DNA from: Malonomonas sp036526255
GTDB lineage: Bacteria > Desulfobacterota > Desulfuromonadia > Desulfuromonadales > Geopsychrobacteraceae
Assembly (NCBI GenBank): GCA_036526255.1
Contig: DATCYW010000055.1
Span: forward strand, 22,298 to 86,297
Direction of reading: 5' to 3'
Length of the DNA stretch: 64,000 nt
Positions within the stretch are counted from its first letter, which is position 1. Each line of letters opens with the position of its first letter. The position numbers and the translations under genes were made by a program. A model generated the notes under the pieces. It was not told where the DNA came from. It searched no databases and saw nothing but the letters and a program-made list of their open reading frames with translations. Below are positions 1-8,069 of this stretch, piece after piece.

Positions 1-1
1 C

Positions 2-244
2 AACAAGTACTGCCCGTTGATCGAAAGTGCCGACCTGCGCCCCTACCCGGCCGGGGTGCGCGCCCAGGCGGTTGGTCCGAACGGCGAGATGCTCAACGAT
101 TTTCTGTTCGTCGAAACGCCGCGCAGCCTGATCGTCGGCAACGCACCATCGCCGGCGGCAACCTCGGCCATGCCGATCGCCAAGCATATCTGCGAACGGA
201 TTGCGACCCTGCGCGGCGGCGAACCAGAGCCATCGCAGCATTGA
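2..244 (+). CDS. lhgO: C-terminal end of FAD-dependent oxidoreductase, L-2-hydroxyglutarate oxidase type (partial)
   Basis: An open frame enters from the left edge and ends at a TGA at 242-244, giving about 80 residues. It carries the PYPAGVRAQAV segment and the phrase FLFVETPRSLIVGNAPSPAATSA split over residues ~30-55, which I recognise as the C-terminal FAD/substrate region of LhgO/YgaF-type dehydrogenases (D-amino-acid-oxidase fold) that oxidise L-2-hydroxyglutarate and feed electrons to the quinone pool. The N-terminal Rossmann motif lies outside the window, so family assignment rests on the tail only. A related DAO-family oxidase is the main alternative. The next gene starts 54 bases later on the same strand. 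Confidence 0.7.
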   Translation, partial: NKYCPLIESADLRPYPAGVRAQAVGPNGEMLNDFLFVETPRSLIVGNAPSPAATSAMPIAKHICERIATLRGGEPEPSQH

Positions 245-298
245 CAAATTCTCAGAAAAAGCACAAATTATGAGAAACAGCTCACGAAGGAGCGCCTT

Positions 299-643
299 AT
301 GCCTTTGTCGATCAACACCAGCGTCTCGGCCCTGAACGCTCTGGGAACGCGACAGGCCGTCACCGCCAACAACATTGCCAACCTTGAATCGACCGAATTC
401 AAGAAATCGCGCGTGCTCAGCGAAGCGGGAACAACGGGCAGCGTTTCGACCCGGCTGCAGCCGATCAATTCACCGGGGGTGATGATCAACCAGCCGGACG
501 GGTCGCTGCAGGAACTCTCCAATGTCGAACTGGAGAAAGAGCTGACCGAGATGATTCCGACCCGGCGCGGCTACGAAGCCAACCTGAAAGCGTTGCAGGT
601 GTCGGGCGAAATGGAAGATTCAGCGCTCGACCTGATTGGCTGA
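299..643 (+). CDS. small flagellar basal-body rod-like protein (FlgC/FlgG family), orphan
   Basis: 114 residues. The N-terminal part (ALNALGTRQAVTANNIANLESTEFK, in two pieces around residues 10-35) is the flagellar rod/hook N-terminal motif with its NNIAN core. The C-terminal NVELEKELTEMI plus YEANLKALQ segment is the paired C-terminal helix of rod proteins. Both halves that form the coiled coil are therefore present, but the middle domain is only a short spacer, so it is a minimal rod-type protein, shorter than FlgC (~135-145). An AAGGAG-like site lies just before the ATG. No other flagellar gene is nearby, so it may act outside the standard rod or be a stand-alone paralogue. It faces the convergent carbonic anhydrase gene across a shared terminator. 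Confidence 0.75.
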   Translation: MPLSINTSVSALNALGTRQAVTANNIANLESTEFKKSRVLSEAGTTGSVSTRLQPINSPGVMINQPDGSLQELSNVELEKELTEMIPTRRGYEANLKALQVSGEMEDSALDLIG

Positions 644-663
644 GCGATCTGCTACCATACAAA

Positions 664-701
664 AAAAGCCGTTGTTTCCAAACCTGGAAACAACGGCTTT
701 T
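664..701. terminator. bidirectional rho-independent terminator
   Basis: A perfect 16-base inverted repeat, AAAAGCCGTTGTTTCC at 664-679 and its complement at 686-701, flanks a six-base loop. A-runs on one side and T-runs on the other let it work for both the forward rod-like gene and the reverse carbonic anhydrase gene, which converge here. Confidence 0.9.
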
Positions 702-721
702 CATTTCTGAGCGCGGTAGAT

Positions 722-1480
722 TTACTGATAAACGATCCGGCCGTTCAGCGGTTGCACCGGACGGTTGGTGTCATGATCGCCGAAGAAGCTGCGGAACTTA
801 CTGATCTGCTCTGCAGAAGCCGTCACCGGCTGTTTGAGGGCCATCCAGCGCACCCCTTCGGTACAGGGCGGGGTCGTCAGCGAACCGCTGAAACCATAAT
901 AGTCGGCGCTGGCCGGTAACAGTTCAGTCACGCTGATGGTACTGGCGACCGCCATGGTCGAGTTGGCACGGGAGGGGGTATAGCGCCAGAGTTTCTCCAA
1001 CAGCGGGTTCGCTGCCCCCTCGTCAAACAGCACTCCGACCACGGCCAGCTCACCGGCAGAATTGGCGTGGACTAGGTGGGCCTCAACCGGAAAGAGTTTA
1101 CCATCGACAGCGTTTTCGCTGAGGCTGTGAAAATGAAACTGCAACAGTTTATATTCGTCACCACCAACCCGGATACTGCTACCCGGCGCGTAGTTCGCCT
1201 TGATGGTGTGGCCGTTATTGACCAGTTCGAGGTTGGTTGCTACGTAGTTGAAGGTTAACTCCGGCAGATCCGCCTCGACGGTATCAACGATGTTGATCGG
1301 CGACTGCTGCTGCCCTTCGCCGCACATTTTAAATTCCGGCTGCAGAACGCCCCAATGCGCCGGCCCGCCGGCCCCTGAATAACCCCAATGCACAACACCG
1401 GCTGAACCAGACTCGCTGGCAAGTGCCGTTCCTGCCAGACCGAAAGACAAACAAATCGCCAGAACCAGAAACTTTCTCAT
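722..1480 (-). CDS. periplasmic alpha-type carbonic anhydrase
   Basis: 252 residues that interconvert CO2 and bicarbonate. Residues 1-22 are a Sec signal peptide (charged MRK, hydrophobic core, ALA-S cleavage region), so the enzyme should be periplasmic. Family marks are SPINI after the signal region, the zinc-binding LLQFHFHSLSEN (two His ligands), EAHLVH (third His) and the GSLTTPPCTEGV active-site loop. All three zinc histidines are intact and the length is normal for a bacterial alpha-CA. It has its own transcription unit between two terminators, typical for an enzyme that balances CO2/bicarbonate during respiration. Confidence is high for family, less for physiological role. Confidence 0.95.
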   Translation of the reverse strand: MRKFLVLAICLSFGLAGTALASESGSAGVVHWGYSGAGGPAHWGVLQPEFKMCGEGQQQSPINIVDTVEADLPELTFNYVATNLELVNNGHTIKANYAPGSSIRVGGDEYKLLQFHFHSLSENAVDGKLFPVEAHLVHANSAGELAVVGVLFDEGAANPLLEKLWRYTPSRANSTMAVASTISVTELLPASADYYGFSGSLTTPPCTEGVRWMALKQPVTASAEQISKFRSFFGDHDTNRPVQPLNGRIVYQ

Positions 1481-1505
1481 TAACTTACTTCATCATTCAC
1501 AACAA

Positions 1506-1534
1506 AAAAGGCCCCCTGTATCAGGAGGCCTTTT
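1506..1534 (-). terminator. rho-independent terminator after darP
   Basis: AAAAGGCCCCCT and AGGAGGCCTTTT form an 11-of-12 base-pair stem around a short TATC-containing loop. On the reverse strand it ends in a T-run. It sits directly after the end of the reverse-strand darP gene and before the carbonic anhydrase start. Confidence 0.8.
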
Positions 1535-1575
1535 GCATTTCAGATAGATGTCGGCATCGACTGGCGGACTGAGGT

Positions 1576-2097
1576 CTAATCTGAATCCTCATCTGCCAGC
1601 GCTTCCTGCTCATCGCGCAGGCGACGAAAAATTTCACGGGATGCCCGACGATCTTCGTGCTGATGGACCGAACGCGCCAGTCGTGAGATCGTCTTGCGAT
1701 CAATCTGCGGATAGAGATCAAGCATCTCGTTAAACGCATCATCAAAGCTGCTTAGAGCGCAAAGCCGGTCACGCAGCTCTTCAAGGCGATGAAAATCCTG
1801 CCTGTCCCCCCGTGAAACCTGATCAAGTTTCTCCAGCTGCTCCTGCACGGACTGCAGCTCGTCATCCTGCTTGCGCAGGAAACCGGCCAGATGCTTGATC
1901 TGACGCTTCAGGGCACTGTACCCTTTGGTCGCCCGGACCAGCGCAACTTCCTTCGCCAGACCATCCGATAAAACTAACTGGGCAAGCTGCTTCTCCGTCA
2001 AGGTCGTTAACTGGGTCGCCAGCATTTCGATCCCTTTGGCCTGTTGCTTCTTTTTTGTCCGGCTCAGCGGCAAATTTTCTTCGGGTAACTCTTCCAT
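1576..2097 (-). CDS. darP: ribosome-associated protein DarP/YjgA (DUF615)
   Basis: 173 residues, rich in charged residues and helical, with the start MEELPEENLPLSRTKKKQQA typical of YjgA. The ATG at 2097 is preceded by AGGAG at good spacing, better than an upstream in-frame ATG six codons earlier. In E. coli this family (renamed DarP) binds the 50S subunit and helps late large-subunit maturation. Conserved pieces seen are KRQIKHLAGFLRK and the C-terminal arginine-rich HEDRRASREIFRRLR. The family is commonest in beta- and gammaproteobacteria. It is a single-gene unit, divergent from the HD-domain gene at 2313. Confidence 0.88.
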   Translation of the reverse strand: MEELPEENLPLSRTKKKQQAKGIEMLATQLTTLTEKQLAQLVLSDGLAKEVALVRATKGYSALKRQIKHLAGFLRKQDDELQSVQEQLEKLDQVSRGDRQDFHRLEELRDRLCALSSFDDAFNEMLDLYPQIDRKTISRLARSVHQHEDRRASREIFRRLRDEQEALADEDSD

Positions 2098-2232
2098 GGG
2101 ATCTCCTCTGTGCAAACTGGCAAGAAACTACCCTGAGAAGCAGTTTTTCGTCAACAACGCAAAAAACTCACACTGGCAGATCCCCCGTCACAGTACATTT
2201 CAACTGCGCCCGGCCGGTCGGCAAACTTTTTC

Positions 2233-2257
2233 GCCATAAAGACGAAAGCCTTATGGC
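2233..2257 (+). other. hairpin in the leader of the HD-domain gene
   Basis: GCCATAA (2233-2239) and TTATGGC (2251-2257) form a perfect seven-base stem around the loop AGACGAAAGCC, about 55 bases before the HD-domain gene start. The loop superficially recalls the GACGCAAAGCC core of GEMM-I c-di-GMP riboswitches, but the rest of that fold is not visible. It may be a leader element or chance. Confidence 0.3.
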
Positions 2258-2312
2258 AGCTCCAGCTTTTTTGTTATCATTACAGGTCTGCGTGAATCAG
2301 GAGAAAACCAGC

Positions 2313-2879
2313 ATGACCTATGGCATCACCCGCGACCGCTCACTGAAACTTCTCGGCCAGCACCTGAGCAATCAGAACCTGATCAAACACTGCCTGGCCA
2401 GTGAAGCGGTGATGCGGAAACTGGCACAACATTTTGGCGAAGATGAAGAACTCTGGGGGCTGACCGGCCTGCTGCATGATCTGGATGTCGAGCTGACCCT
2501 TGAGAACCTGTCCCGCCACACCCATGAAACGGTGCGGATCCTGCGTGAGGAAGGGGTCAGCGAAGAGATCATCAGCGCGATCCACATGCACAATGAAGCG
2601 GCCCACAACGATAAACGCAGCGAACGCTTTCATCACGCGCTGGCAGCCGGCGAGACCATCACCGGCCTGATTATCGCCGCAGCGCTGGTCTATCCGGACA
2701 AAAAGCTGGCCAGCGTCAAACCCAAGTCGGTGCGCAAACGCTATAAAGAAAAACTGTTCGCCGCCGGTGCCAACCGCGAAATCATCGCCGAATGCGAACT
2801 GATCGGCATCCCGGTCCCGGAATTCTGCGACCTCTGCCTCGCCGCCATGCAGGACATCGCCGAAGACCTCGGCCTTTAA
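2313..2879 (+). CDS. HD-domain (HDIG-type) metal-dependent phosphohydrolase
   Basis: 188 residues from an ATG with CAGGAG ten bases upstream; longer upstream starts would run back over the darP leader and lack a ribosome site. The HD pair LLHDLD lies near residue 48-53, followed by HTHET, and IHMHNEAAH, giving the conserved His/Asp metal ligands of the HD superfamily. Such stand-alone proteins hydrolyse phosphate esters or nucleotides, but the substrate cannot be read from sequence. It ends nine bases before larB and heads the forward run to recX, so it is probably co-transcribed with the larBC genes. Confidence 0.85.
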   Translation: MTYGITRDRSLKLLGQHLSNQNLIKHCLASEAVMRKLAQHFGEDEELWGLTGLLHDLDVELTLENLSRHTHETVRILREEGVSEEIISAIHMHNEAAHNDKRSERFHHALAAGETITGLIIAAALVYPDKKLASVKPKSVRKRYKEKLFAAGANREIIAECELIGIPVPEFCDLCLAAMQDIAEDLGL

Positions 2880-2888
2880 AGGCAAACT

Positions 2889-3641
2889 ATGAACAGCAAA
2901 GAATTGTCACGCCTGCTGCAGTCGCTGGTCGACGGACAACTGACCGTCGCCGACGGCGTCGAACGACTTAAGCAGCTGCCATTTGAAGACCTCGGCGTTG
3001 CCCAGATCGATCACCACCGCGAGCTGCGGCAGGGAGTGCCCGAAGTGGTGCTCGGTGAAAGTAAAAGTCTCGACCAGTTGAAAACCATCTTGACCGCGAT
3101 GGCCAGACGCGGCGGCAACATTCTCGTTACCCGGCTGGACAGCGAAAAAGCCACCGCGCTCTGCAGTCAGTTTCCAAAAGCAGAGTACGATGTTGACGCC
3201 CGCACTTTCTGTCTGGTGCAACAGCCGATTGAGATCAGTGGCAAAGGAAAAATACTGGTGGTCTGCGCCGGAACCTCGGACATTCCGGTCGCCCGGGAAG
3301 CTGCCGTCACTGCGAAGATGCTCGGCAACGAGGTCGAAGAGCTGATCGATGTCGGTGTCGCCGGCATCCACCGGCTGCTGGCACGGGGCGAACAGCTGCA
3401 GAAAGCGGCGGTGATTATCGTCGTCGCCGGCATGGAAGGCGCCCTCCCCTCGGTGATCGGCGGACTGGTCGCCAGCCCGGTGATCGCCGTCCCCACTTCG
3501 GTCGGCTACGGCGCGGCCTTCGGCGGCATCGCCGCCCTGCTCGGCATGCTCAACTCCTGCGCCAGCGGCGTCACGGTGGTGAATATCGACAACGGATTCG
3601 GCGCGGCCTTCGCCGCCAACCGGATCAATCGCAAGGGCTGA
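2889..3641 (+). CDS. larB: nickel-pincer cofactor biosynthesis carboxylase LarB
   Basis: 250 residues. LarB carboxylates and hydrolyses nicotinic acid adenine dinucleotide to pyridine-3,5-dicarboxylate mononucleotide, the first step to the Ni-pincer cofactor of lactate racemase-like enzymes. The C-terminal half is PurE/AIR-carboxylase-like, with VVCAGTSDIPVAREA, DVGVAGIHRLL, VVAGMEGALPSVIGGL and PTSVGYGAAFGG, all family signatures. The N-terminal ~90 residues contain the LarB-specific GVPEVVLGESKS stretch. It is followed eight bases later by larC. The enzyme that uses the cofactor (larA) is not in the window. Confidence 0.95.
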   Translation: MNSKELSRLLQSLVDGQLTVADGVERLKQLPFEDLGVAQIDHHRELRQGVPEVVLGESKSLDQLKTILTAMARRGGNILVTRLDSEKATALCSQFPKAEYDVDARTFCLVQQPIEISGKGKILVVCAGTSDIPVAREAAVTAKMLGNEVEELIDVGVAGIHRLLARGEQLQKAAVIIVVAGMEGALPSVIGGLVASPVIAVPTSVGYGAAFGGIAALLGMLNSCASGVTVVNIDNGFGAAFAANRINRKG

Positions 3642-3648
3642 TTGCACG

Positions 3649-4845
3649 ATGCGAACCCTCTACCTCGACAGTTTCTCCGGCATCTCCGGCGACATGTTTC
3701 TCGGCCTGCTGCTCGACCTTGGCCTTGATTTCAAACGGCTGCAGAGCGAACTGGCAAAACTGCCGCTGGCAGGTTATCAGCTGCAGGTCGGCCGCGAACA
3801 ACGCCACGGCATTGAAGGCTGCCGCTTGCAGGTCAAGCACGCAGAAGATCACCATCACCGCAGCTGGAGCAGCATCGACCAGTTGCTGGCGCAAAGTAGT
3901 CTCGCGACAGCGATCAGCGACCTGACCCGTAAATTCTTCCGCCGCCTCGGCGAGGCCGAAGCCAAAGTACACGGCATTGATATCGACCAGGTGCACTTCC
4001 ATGAAGTCGGCGCCGTCGATGCCATCGTCGATCTGACCGGCGCGGCCATTGGCCTGCAACTGCTCGGCATCGACCAGCTGATCTGTGCGCCGCTGCCGCT
4101 GTCGCGCGGGATGAGTCGCTGCGCCCACGGCGCCCTGCCGTTGCCGGCTCCGGCCGTTCTCGAACTGCTGCAAGGGTTACCGATCTGCGACAGCGGCTGC
4201 GACAAAGAGCTGGTCACCCCGACCGGCGCCACCATTGTCGCCGAGCTGGCTGAATTCGGACCACTGCCGCAGATGACCATCGACCGCACCGGTTACGGTG
4301 TCGGCGGCTGGCAACTGGAAGACCGCCCCAACCTGCTGCGCGGCATCCTTGGCGTGACCGCCGCCGGCAGTCAGCAGCGCGATCAGGTGCAGCTGCTGGA
4401 GAGTCATATTGACGATTCAACCCCCGAGCAGCTTGGTTACCTGCTCGAACTGCTGCTTGCCGCCGGCGCCCTCGACGTCGGCTACAGTCCGCTGCAGATG
4501 AAGAAGAACCGCCCCGGCATCCGCCTGACCCTGGTCTGCGAGCCGCTGCAGGCCGCCGAACTCGCCACCATCATCATGCGCGAAAGCAGCGCCATCGGCG
4601 TACGCAGCAGCCCCTGTCAACGCTACAAGCTGGCCCGACGCACGACAACGGTAACCGCGGAAATCGGCGCCGCGCGGGTTAAACTACTCTACGACGCCGA
4701 ACAGTTTCTGCGCCTGAGCGCTGAATATGAAGATTGCCGCAGCTTGGCGGAAAAGACCGGACTGCCGTTGCAGCAGGTTTATCGCCAGATTGAAAACACC
4801 GCCTATCAGCAGCTGAACCTGCCACAAAGGAACACTGATGACTGA
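3649..4845 (+). CDS. larC: nickel-insertion protein LarC (cyclometallase)
   Basis: 398 residues. LarC inserts Ni into the sulfur-bearing pyridinium precursor made by LarB and LarE. The start MRTLYLDSFSGISGDMFLG is diagnostic, as are VHFHEVGAVDAIVD near residue 115 and ATIVAELAEFGPLP. A histidine-rich patch, HAEDHHHRSW around residue 65, is the usual nickel-handling segment. In some lactobacilli LarC is made by frameshift from two frames (LarC1/LarC2); here it is one uninterrupted frame. The last bases overlap the pgpA start. Confidence 0.95.
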   Translation: MRTLYLDSFSGISGDMFLGLLLDLGLDFKRLQSELAKLPLAGYQLQVGREQRHGIEGCRLQVKHAEDHHHRSWSSIDQLLAQSSLATAISDLTRKFFRRLGEAEAKVHGIDIDQVHFHEVGAVDAIVDLTGAAIGLQLLGIDQLICAPLPLSRGMSRCAHGALPLPAPAVLELLQGLPICDSGCDKELVTPTGATIVAELAEFGPLPQMTIDRTGYGVGGWQLEDRPNLLRGILGVTAAGSQQRDQVQLLESHIDDSTPEQLGYLLELLLAAGALDVGYSPLQMKKNRPGIRLTLVCEPLQAAELATIIMRESSAIGVRSSPCQRYKLARRTTTVTAEIGAARVKLLYDAEQFLRLSAEYEDCRSLAEKTGLPLQQVYRQIENTAYQQLNLPQRNTDD

Positions 4846-5323
4846 CCAATATCAACCGCCACAAGGGCTGCAGCGCAAGCTGATCCTGCTGATCTCCAGC
4901 AACGCCGGTCTCGGCTACGCGCCTTTCGCCTCCGGAACCTTCGGTACCCTGGCAGGGATCCCCTGCTTCTACTATCTGTCGCAACTCTCATTTCCGCTGC
5001 AGCTACTGAGCCTGATGACGATCCTGTTTCTGAGCTTCTGGGCGTCCGAGGAGGCCGGTAAAATTTATGGCGAGGCGGATGACGGGCGGATCGTCATCGA
5101 CGAACTGATCGGCTACCTGGTCACTGTCGCCTTTCTCCCCTTCAGCTGGTCGACCGCGCTGCTTGGTTTTCTCTGGTTCCGGCTGTTCGACATCATCAAG
5201 CCGCCGCCGGCCAACTGGTTCGACCTGAAGATGAAGAACGGCGTCGGCGTCACCATGGACGATCTGGTCGCCGGATTTTACGCGCTGGTCGCGCTGCGCC
5301 TCTGCCTGAAAATTTTCTCTTGA
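4838..5323 (+). CDS. pgpA: phosphatidylglycerophosphatase A
   Basis: 161 residues, an inner-membrane enzyme that dephosphorylates phosphatidylglycerol phosphate to phosphatidylglycerol. Motifs of the PgpA family are GTLAGIPC near residue 35, DDGRIVIDELIGYLVT (the conserved acidic DE and GY), FRLFDIIKPPP and the C-terminal MDDLVAGFYA. Three to four hydrophobic segments fit a membrane protein. The start overlaps the end of larC by eight bases, suggesting coupling, and cinA follows after 11 bases. Confidence 0.95.
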   Translation: MTDQYQPPQGLQRKLILLISSNAGLGYAPFASGTFGTLAGIPCFYYLSQLSFPLQLLSLMTILFLSFWASEEAGKIYGEADDGRIVIDELIGYLVTVAFLPFSWSTALLGFLWFRLFDIIKPPPANWFDLKMKNGVGVTMDDLVAGFYALVALRLCLKIFS

Positions 5324-5334
5324 GGAACAGATAG

Positions 5335-6582
5335 ATGCCTTTCGATATTGCGGTTTTAACCACCGGCGACGAGCTGCTCAATGGCGATCTGGCCGACACC
5401 AACACCGGCACTATTGCTGCGGCCCTGTCACGCTGCGGCTATCGGCTGCGCTGCTCGCTGTCGGTTCCGGATCAGGAAAAAGAGATCGAAGCGGCGCTGC
5501 GCTACCTAACTCAGCATGCACAGGCGGTCATCGTCACCGGCGGCCTCGGCTCTACCCGCGACGACCTGACCGCGCGGGCCGCCGCCCGGGCCACTGAGCA
5601 GTCGCTGGCGATCAACGAAGAAGCGCTGGCGATGGTACGGCGCTGGTTTTCCTGCCGCAACCGGCAGATGGAACCGAGCAATGAACGGCAGGCGCTGTTA
5701 CCGATCCGCGCCCTGCCAATGCCGAATCCCCTCGGCACCGCCCCCGGTTTCCGGCTGCGGGAGAAGGACTGCGACCTGTTTTTTCTGCCCGGCGTCCCCA
5801 GTGAAATGCAAGCAATGTTCGAGCAGTCGGTGCTGCCGCTGCTGCAGCAGAGTCATCCGGCCGGCACACCGCTCAAACAACGCTGCTTCAAGCTGTTCGG
5901 GCTGCCAGAGCCGAAGATCGACCGGATGATCCCCTACAGCCAGTTGCCGCAGGGGGTTCAGGTCGCCTTTGGGTTGGAATACCCGCTGGTGCTGGTCAAA
6001 CTGCGCGCCGATGGAGAAAATGCCGACCGGCTGCTGGACAAGGCCGAGCTGTTGCTGCGGGAGGCGCTCGGCAACCACCTGGTCGCCAAAGACGGCGAAA
6101 CCCCAGAAGGGAACGTCGGTAAACTGCTGACAGCGAGCGGCCTGACTCTGGCGCTGGCGGAATCCTGCACCGGCGGCCTGATTGCCAGCATGCTGACCAG
6201 CCAACCGGGCGCCTCGGCTTTTCTTGAACGGGCTGCGGTGACCTACGCCGATTCGGCCAAGCTTGACTGGCTGCAGGTTCCGCTGCCGATCCTGCAACTG
6301 CACGGCGCCGTCAGCGAACACTGCGCGCGGGCCATGGCGATCGGCCTGCGCCGAGCCGCCGACACCGATCTGGCCCTGGCGATTACCGGCATCGCCGGGC
6401 CGGACGGCGGCACGGCTGAGAAACCGGTCGGCACGGTGTTCATCGCGCTGGCCAGCGCCGACGGCGTGCATGTCAAAGGCTATCGTTTCAACGGCAACCG
6501 CGAAAAAATCCAGCGCATGAGCGCTTACATGGCCCTGGAATGGCTGCGCCGCTTTGCCGGCAGGCAACTTGCCGAGCGGTAA
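5335..6582 (+). CDS. cinA: CinA family protein, nicotinamide-nucleotide amidase
   Basis: 415 residues with both CinA domains. The N-terminal molybdopterin-binding (MoCF) fold starts AVLTTGDELLNGDLADTN and includes TGGLGSTRDD and FFLPGVPSEM. The C-terminal amidase domain (about residue 255 onward) has LALAESCTGGLIASMLT and ALAITGIAGPDGGTAEKPVGT. The C-terminal domain deamidates NMN to nicotinic acid mononucleotide for NAD salvage; the N-terminal domain is an ADP-ribose pyrophosphatase in characterised homologues. It stands in the run that leads to recA, an arrangement also known elsewhere (cinA-recA), here separated by two genes. Confidence 0.95.
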   Translation: MPFDIAVLTTGDELLNGDLADTNTGTIAAALSRCGYRLRCSLSVPDQEKEIEAALRYLTQHAQAVIVTGGLGSTRDDLTARAAARATEQSLAINEEALAMVRRWFSCRNRQMEPSNERQALLPIRALPMPNPLGTAPGFRLREKDCDLFFLPGVPSEMQAMFEQSVLPLLQQSHPAGTPLKQRCFKLFGLPEPKIDRMIPYSQLPQGVQVAFGLEYPLVLVKLRADGENADRLLDKAELLLREALGNHLVAKDGETPEGNVGKLLTASGLTLALAESCTGGLIASMLTSQPGASAFLERAAVTYADSAKLDWLQVPLPILQLHGAVSEHCARAMAIGLRRAADTDLALAITGIAGPDGGTAEKPVGTVFIALASADGVHVKGYRFNGNREKIQRMSAYMALEWLRRFAGRQLAER

Positions 6583-6596
6583 CAAGGATGAGGACG

Positions 6597-8069
6597 ATGA
6601 CCAAGTCGAATTGCTCAGACCACCCGGGCAACGACAGCATCACGCAACTGCAAGGTGACGTTGCCGGACTGCAACTGCTGCGACGGATTTCGATTCTGGC
6701 GGCCACCACCCGCGCGCGCAATCGGCTACTGAGCGACGCACTGGCAGAACTGCAGCAGTTTTTTTCCGTCTCTGGCGGCGGCATCTACCAGATGCCCGAC
6801 GCAGAGGCGCCCATGCACCTGGTCGCCCAACAGGGGATCACCGACGACCTGACCCAGCGACTGCAGAAAATCCCCGCAGGACAGGGACTGATCGCCGAAG
6901 TGATACGCACCGGCACCCCACATAACTGGGTCGACCTGCGTGGCGAACCGCAACTCTACTGCAAAGAAACCCTCGACGCCGGCTGGTGCAGCCTGCTGGC
7001 CCACCCGCTGCTGGCCCATGACCGGCTGCTCGGCACGCTCTTTCTTTATCATCAGAACACCCGCCAGTTCAGCGAGACGGAGATCGAGCTGCTCGGCCAA
7101 TGCGGTCAGCTGCTGGCGGCAGCGATCGATTCGTCGGAGCTGGTCGAAAAACTGGAATGGCAACATCGCCTGACCCACGCCGGGCAACGCGAACTGGATC
7201 GCTCGCGGCAGCAGTTGCGCGAGCATGTCGCCCGCCTCGAAGAGAGCAACCGCTCTCTGGAGCAGGCCAACCTGATGAAAGACCGCTTTCTGGCGCTGGC
7301 CTCCCATGAACTGCGTACACCGCTGACCTGGATCATGACAGCGATCCAGATGCTGGAAAGCCAGCGTGAGGAGCTGCCGGTTGACTGTCAGTCGCTGCTG
7401 ACGACCATCAACAAAGGCGGCCAGCGGCTCAGCAGCCTGGTCGAGGACCTGCTGGAGATGGCCAGAATCGAAGCGCGCGATATCTATCTGGCCCAGGAGA
7501 ATATCGACCTGCCGCTGCTGCTCAGCGAGCTGGCGCTGCAATACGGCGAAGAAGCGCTGCGCCGCCAGCTGACCCTTGAGGTCGGCCGGATTCCGAATCA
7601 TATCTGCCCCCTCGGCGACCATCACCATCTGCGGCAGGCGCTGGAGCGGATCCTCAAAAACGCCCTCAAATTCACCCCCCCCGGTGGCTTCATCAAGCTG
7701 GAGGCCTGCCACTGCACCGCCGAAGAGCTATTACAGCGCAAAGCAGAGCTGGCCCCCTTCTGCCCCGGATTTTTCAAAAAACCACAACTGCACGATCATA
7801 TCGATCTCTGTATCATCGATAATGGTGTCGGCATTGCCGAAAAGGACCGGCTACAGATATTTGATAAATTTCACGGCGCCGGCGACATCAGCCTGCATGG
7901 CAAACAGCTGCACTCGCTGCAGGGACCGAGCGCCGGGCTTGGCCTGCCGCTGGCCAAAGGGATGATCGAGGCACACGGCGGGATGGTCTGGGTGGAGAAC
8001 TCGACACAGACTGAAACCGGCAGCTGTTTCCACATTCTGCTGCCGCTGCAGCAGCCCAGACATGCCTGA
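6597..8069 (+). CDS. GAF-domain sensor histidine kinase
   Basis: About 490 residues, without membrane segments, so a cytoplasmic sensor. A GAF domain covers roughly residues 25-195, then a coiled-coil linker rich in Glu/Arg/Gln, then HisKA with FLALASHELRTPLTW carrying the phospho-accepting His. The HATPase has the N box (RILKNALKFTPPGG), G1 (IDNGVGIAEKDR), F box (IFDKFH) and G2 (SAGLGLPLAKGMIEAHGG). The start at 6597 follows an AAGG/GAGG-containing stretch; an ATG nine bases earlier is an alternative. No response regulator is adjacent, so the partner is unknown. The end overlaps thpR by eight bases. Confidence 0.92.
   Translation: MTKSNCSDHPGNDSITQLQGDVAGLQLLRRISILAATTRARNRLLSDALAELQQFFSVSGGGIYQMPDAEAPMHLVAQQGITDDLTQRLQKIPAGQGLIAEVIRTGTPHNWVDLRGEPQLYCKETLDAGWCSLLAHPLLAHDRLLGTLFLYHQNTRQFSETEIELLGQCGQLLAAAIDSSELVEKLEWQHRLTHAGQRELDRSRQQLREHVARLEESNRSLEQANLMKDRFLALASHELRTPLTWIMTAIQMLESQREELPVDCQSLLTTINKGGQRLSSLVEDLLEMARIEARDIYLAQENIDLPLLLSELALQYGEEALRRQLTLEVGRIPNHICPLGDHHHLRQALERILKNALKFTPPGGFIKLEACHCTAEELLQRKAELAPFCPGFFKKPQLHDHIDLCIIDNGVGIAEKDRLQIFDKFHGAGDISLHGKQLHSLQGPSAGLGLPLAKGMIEAHGGMVWVENSTQTETGSCFHILLPLQQPRHA

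Noticed and set aside
2200..2280. GEMM-I c-di-GMP riboswitch
   Set aside because: One loop resembles the core, but the second helix and the tetraloop receptor are missing.
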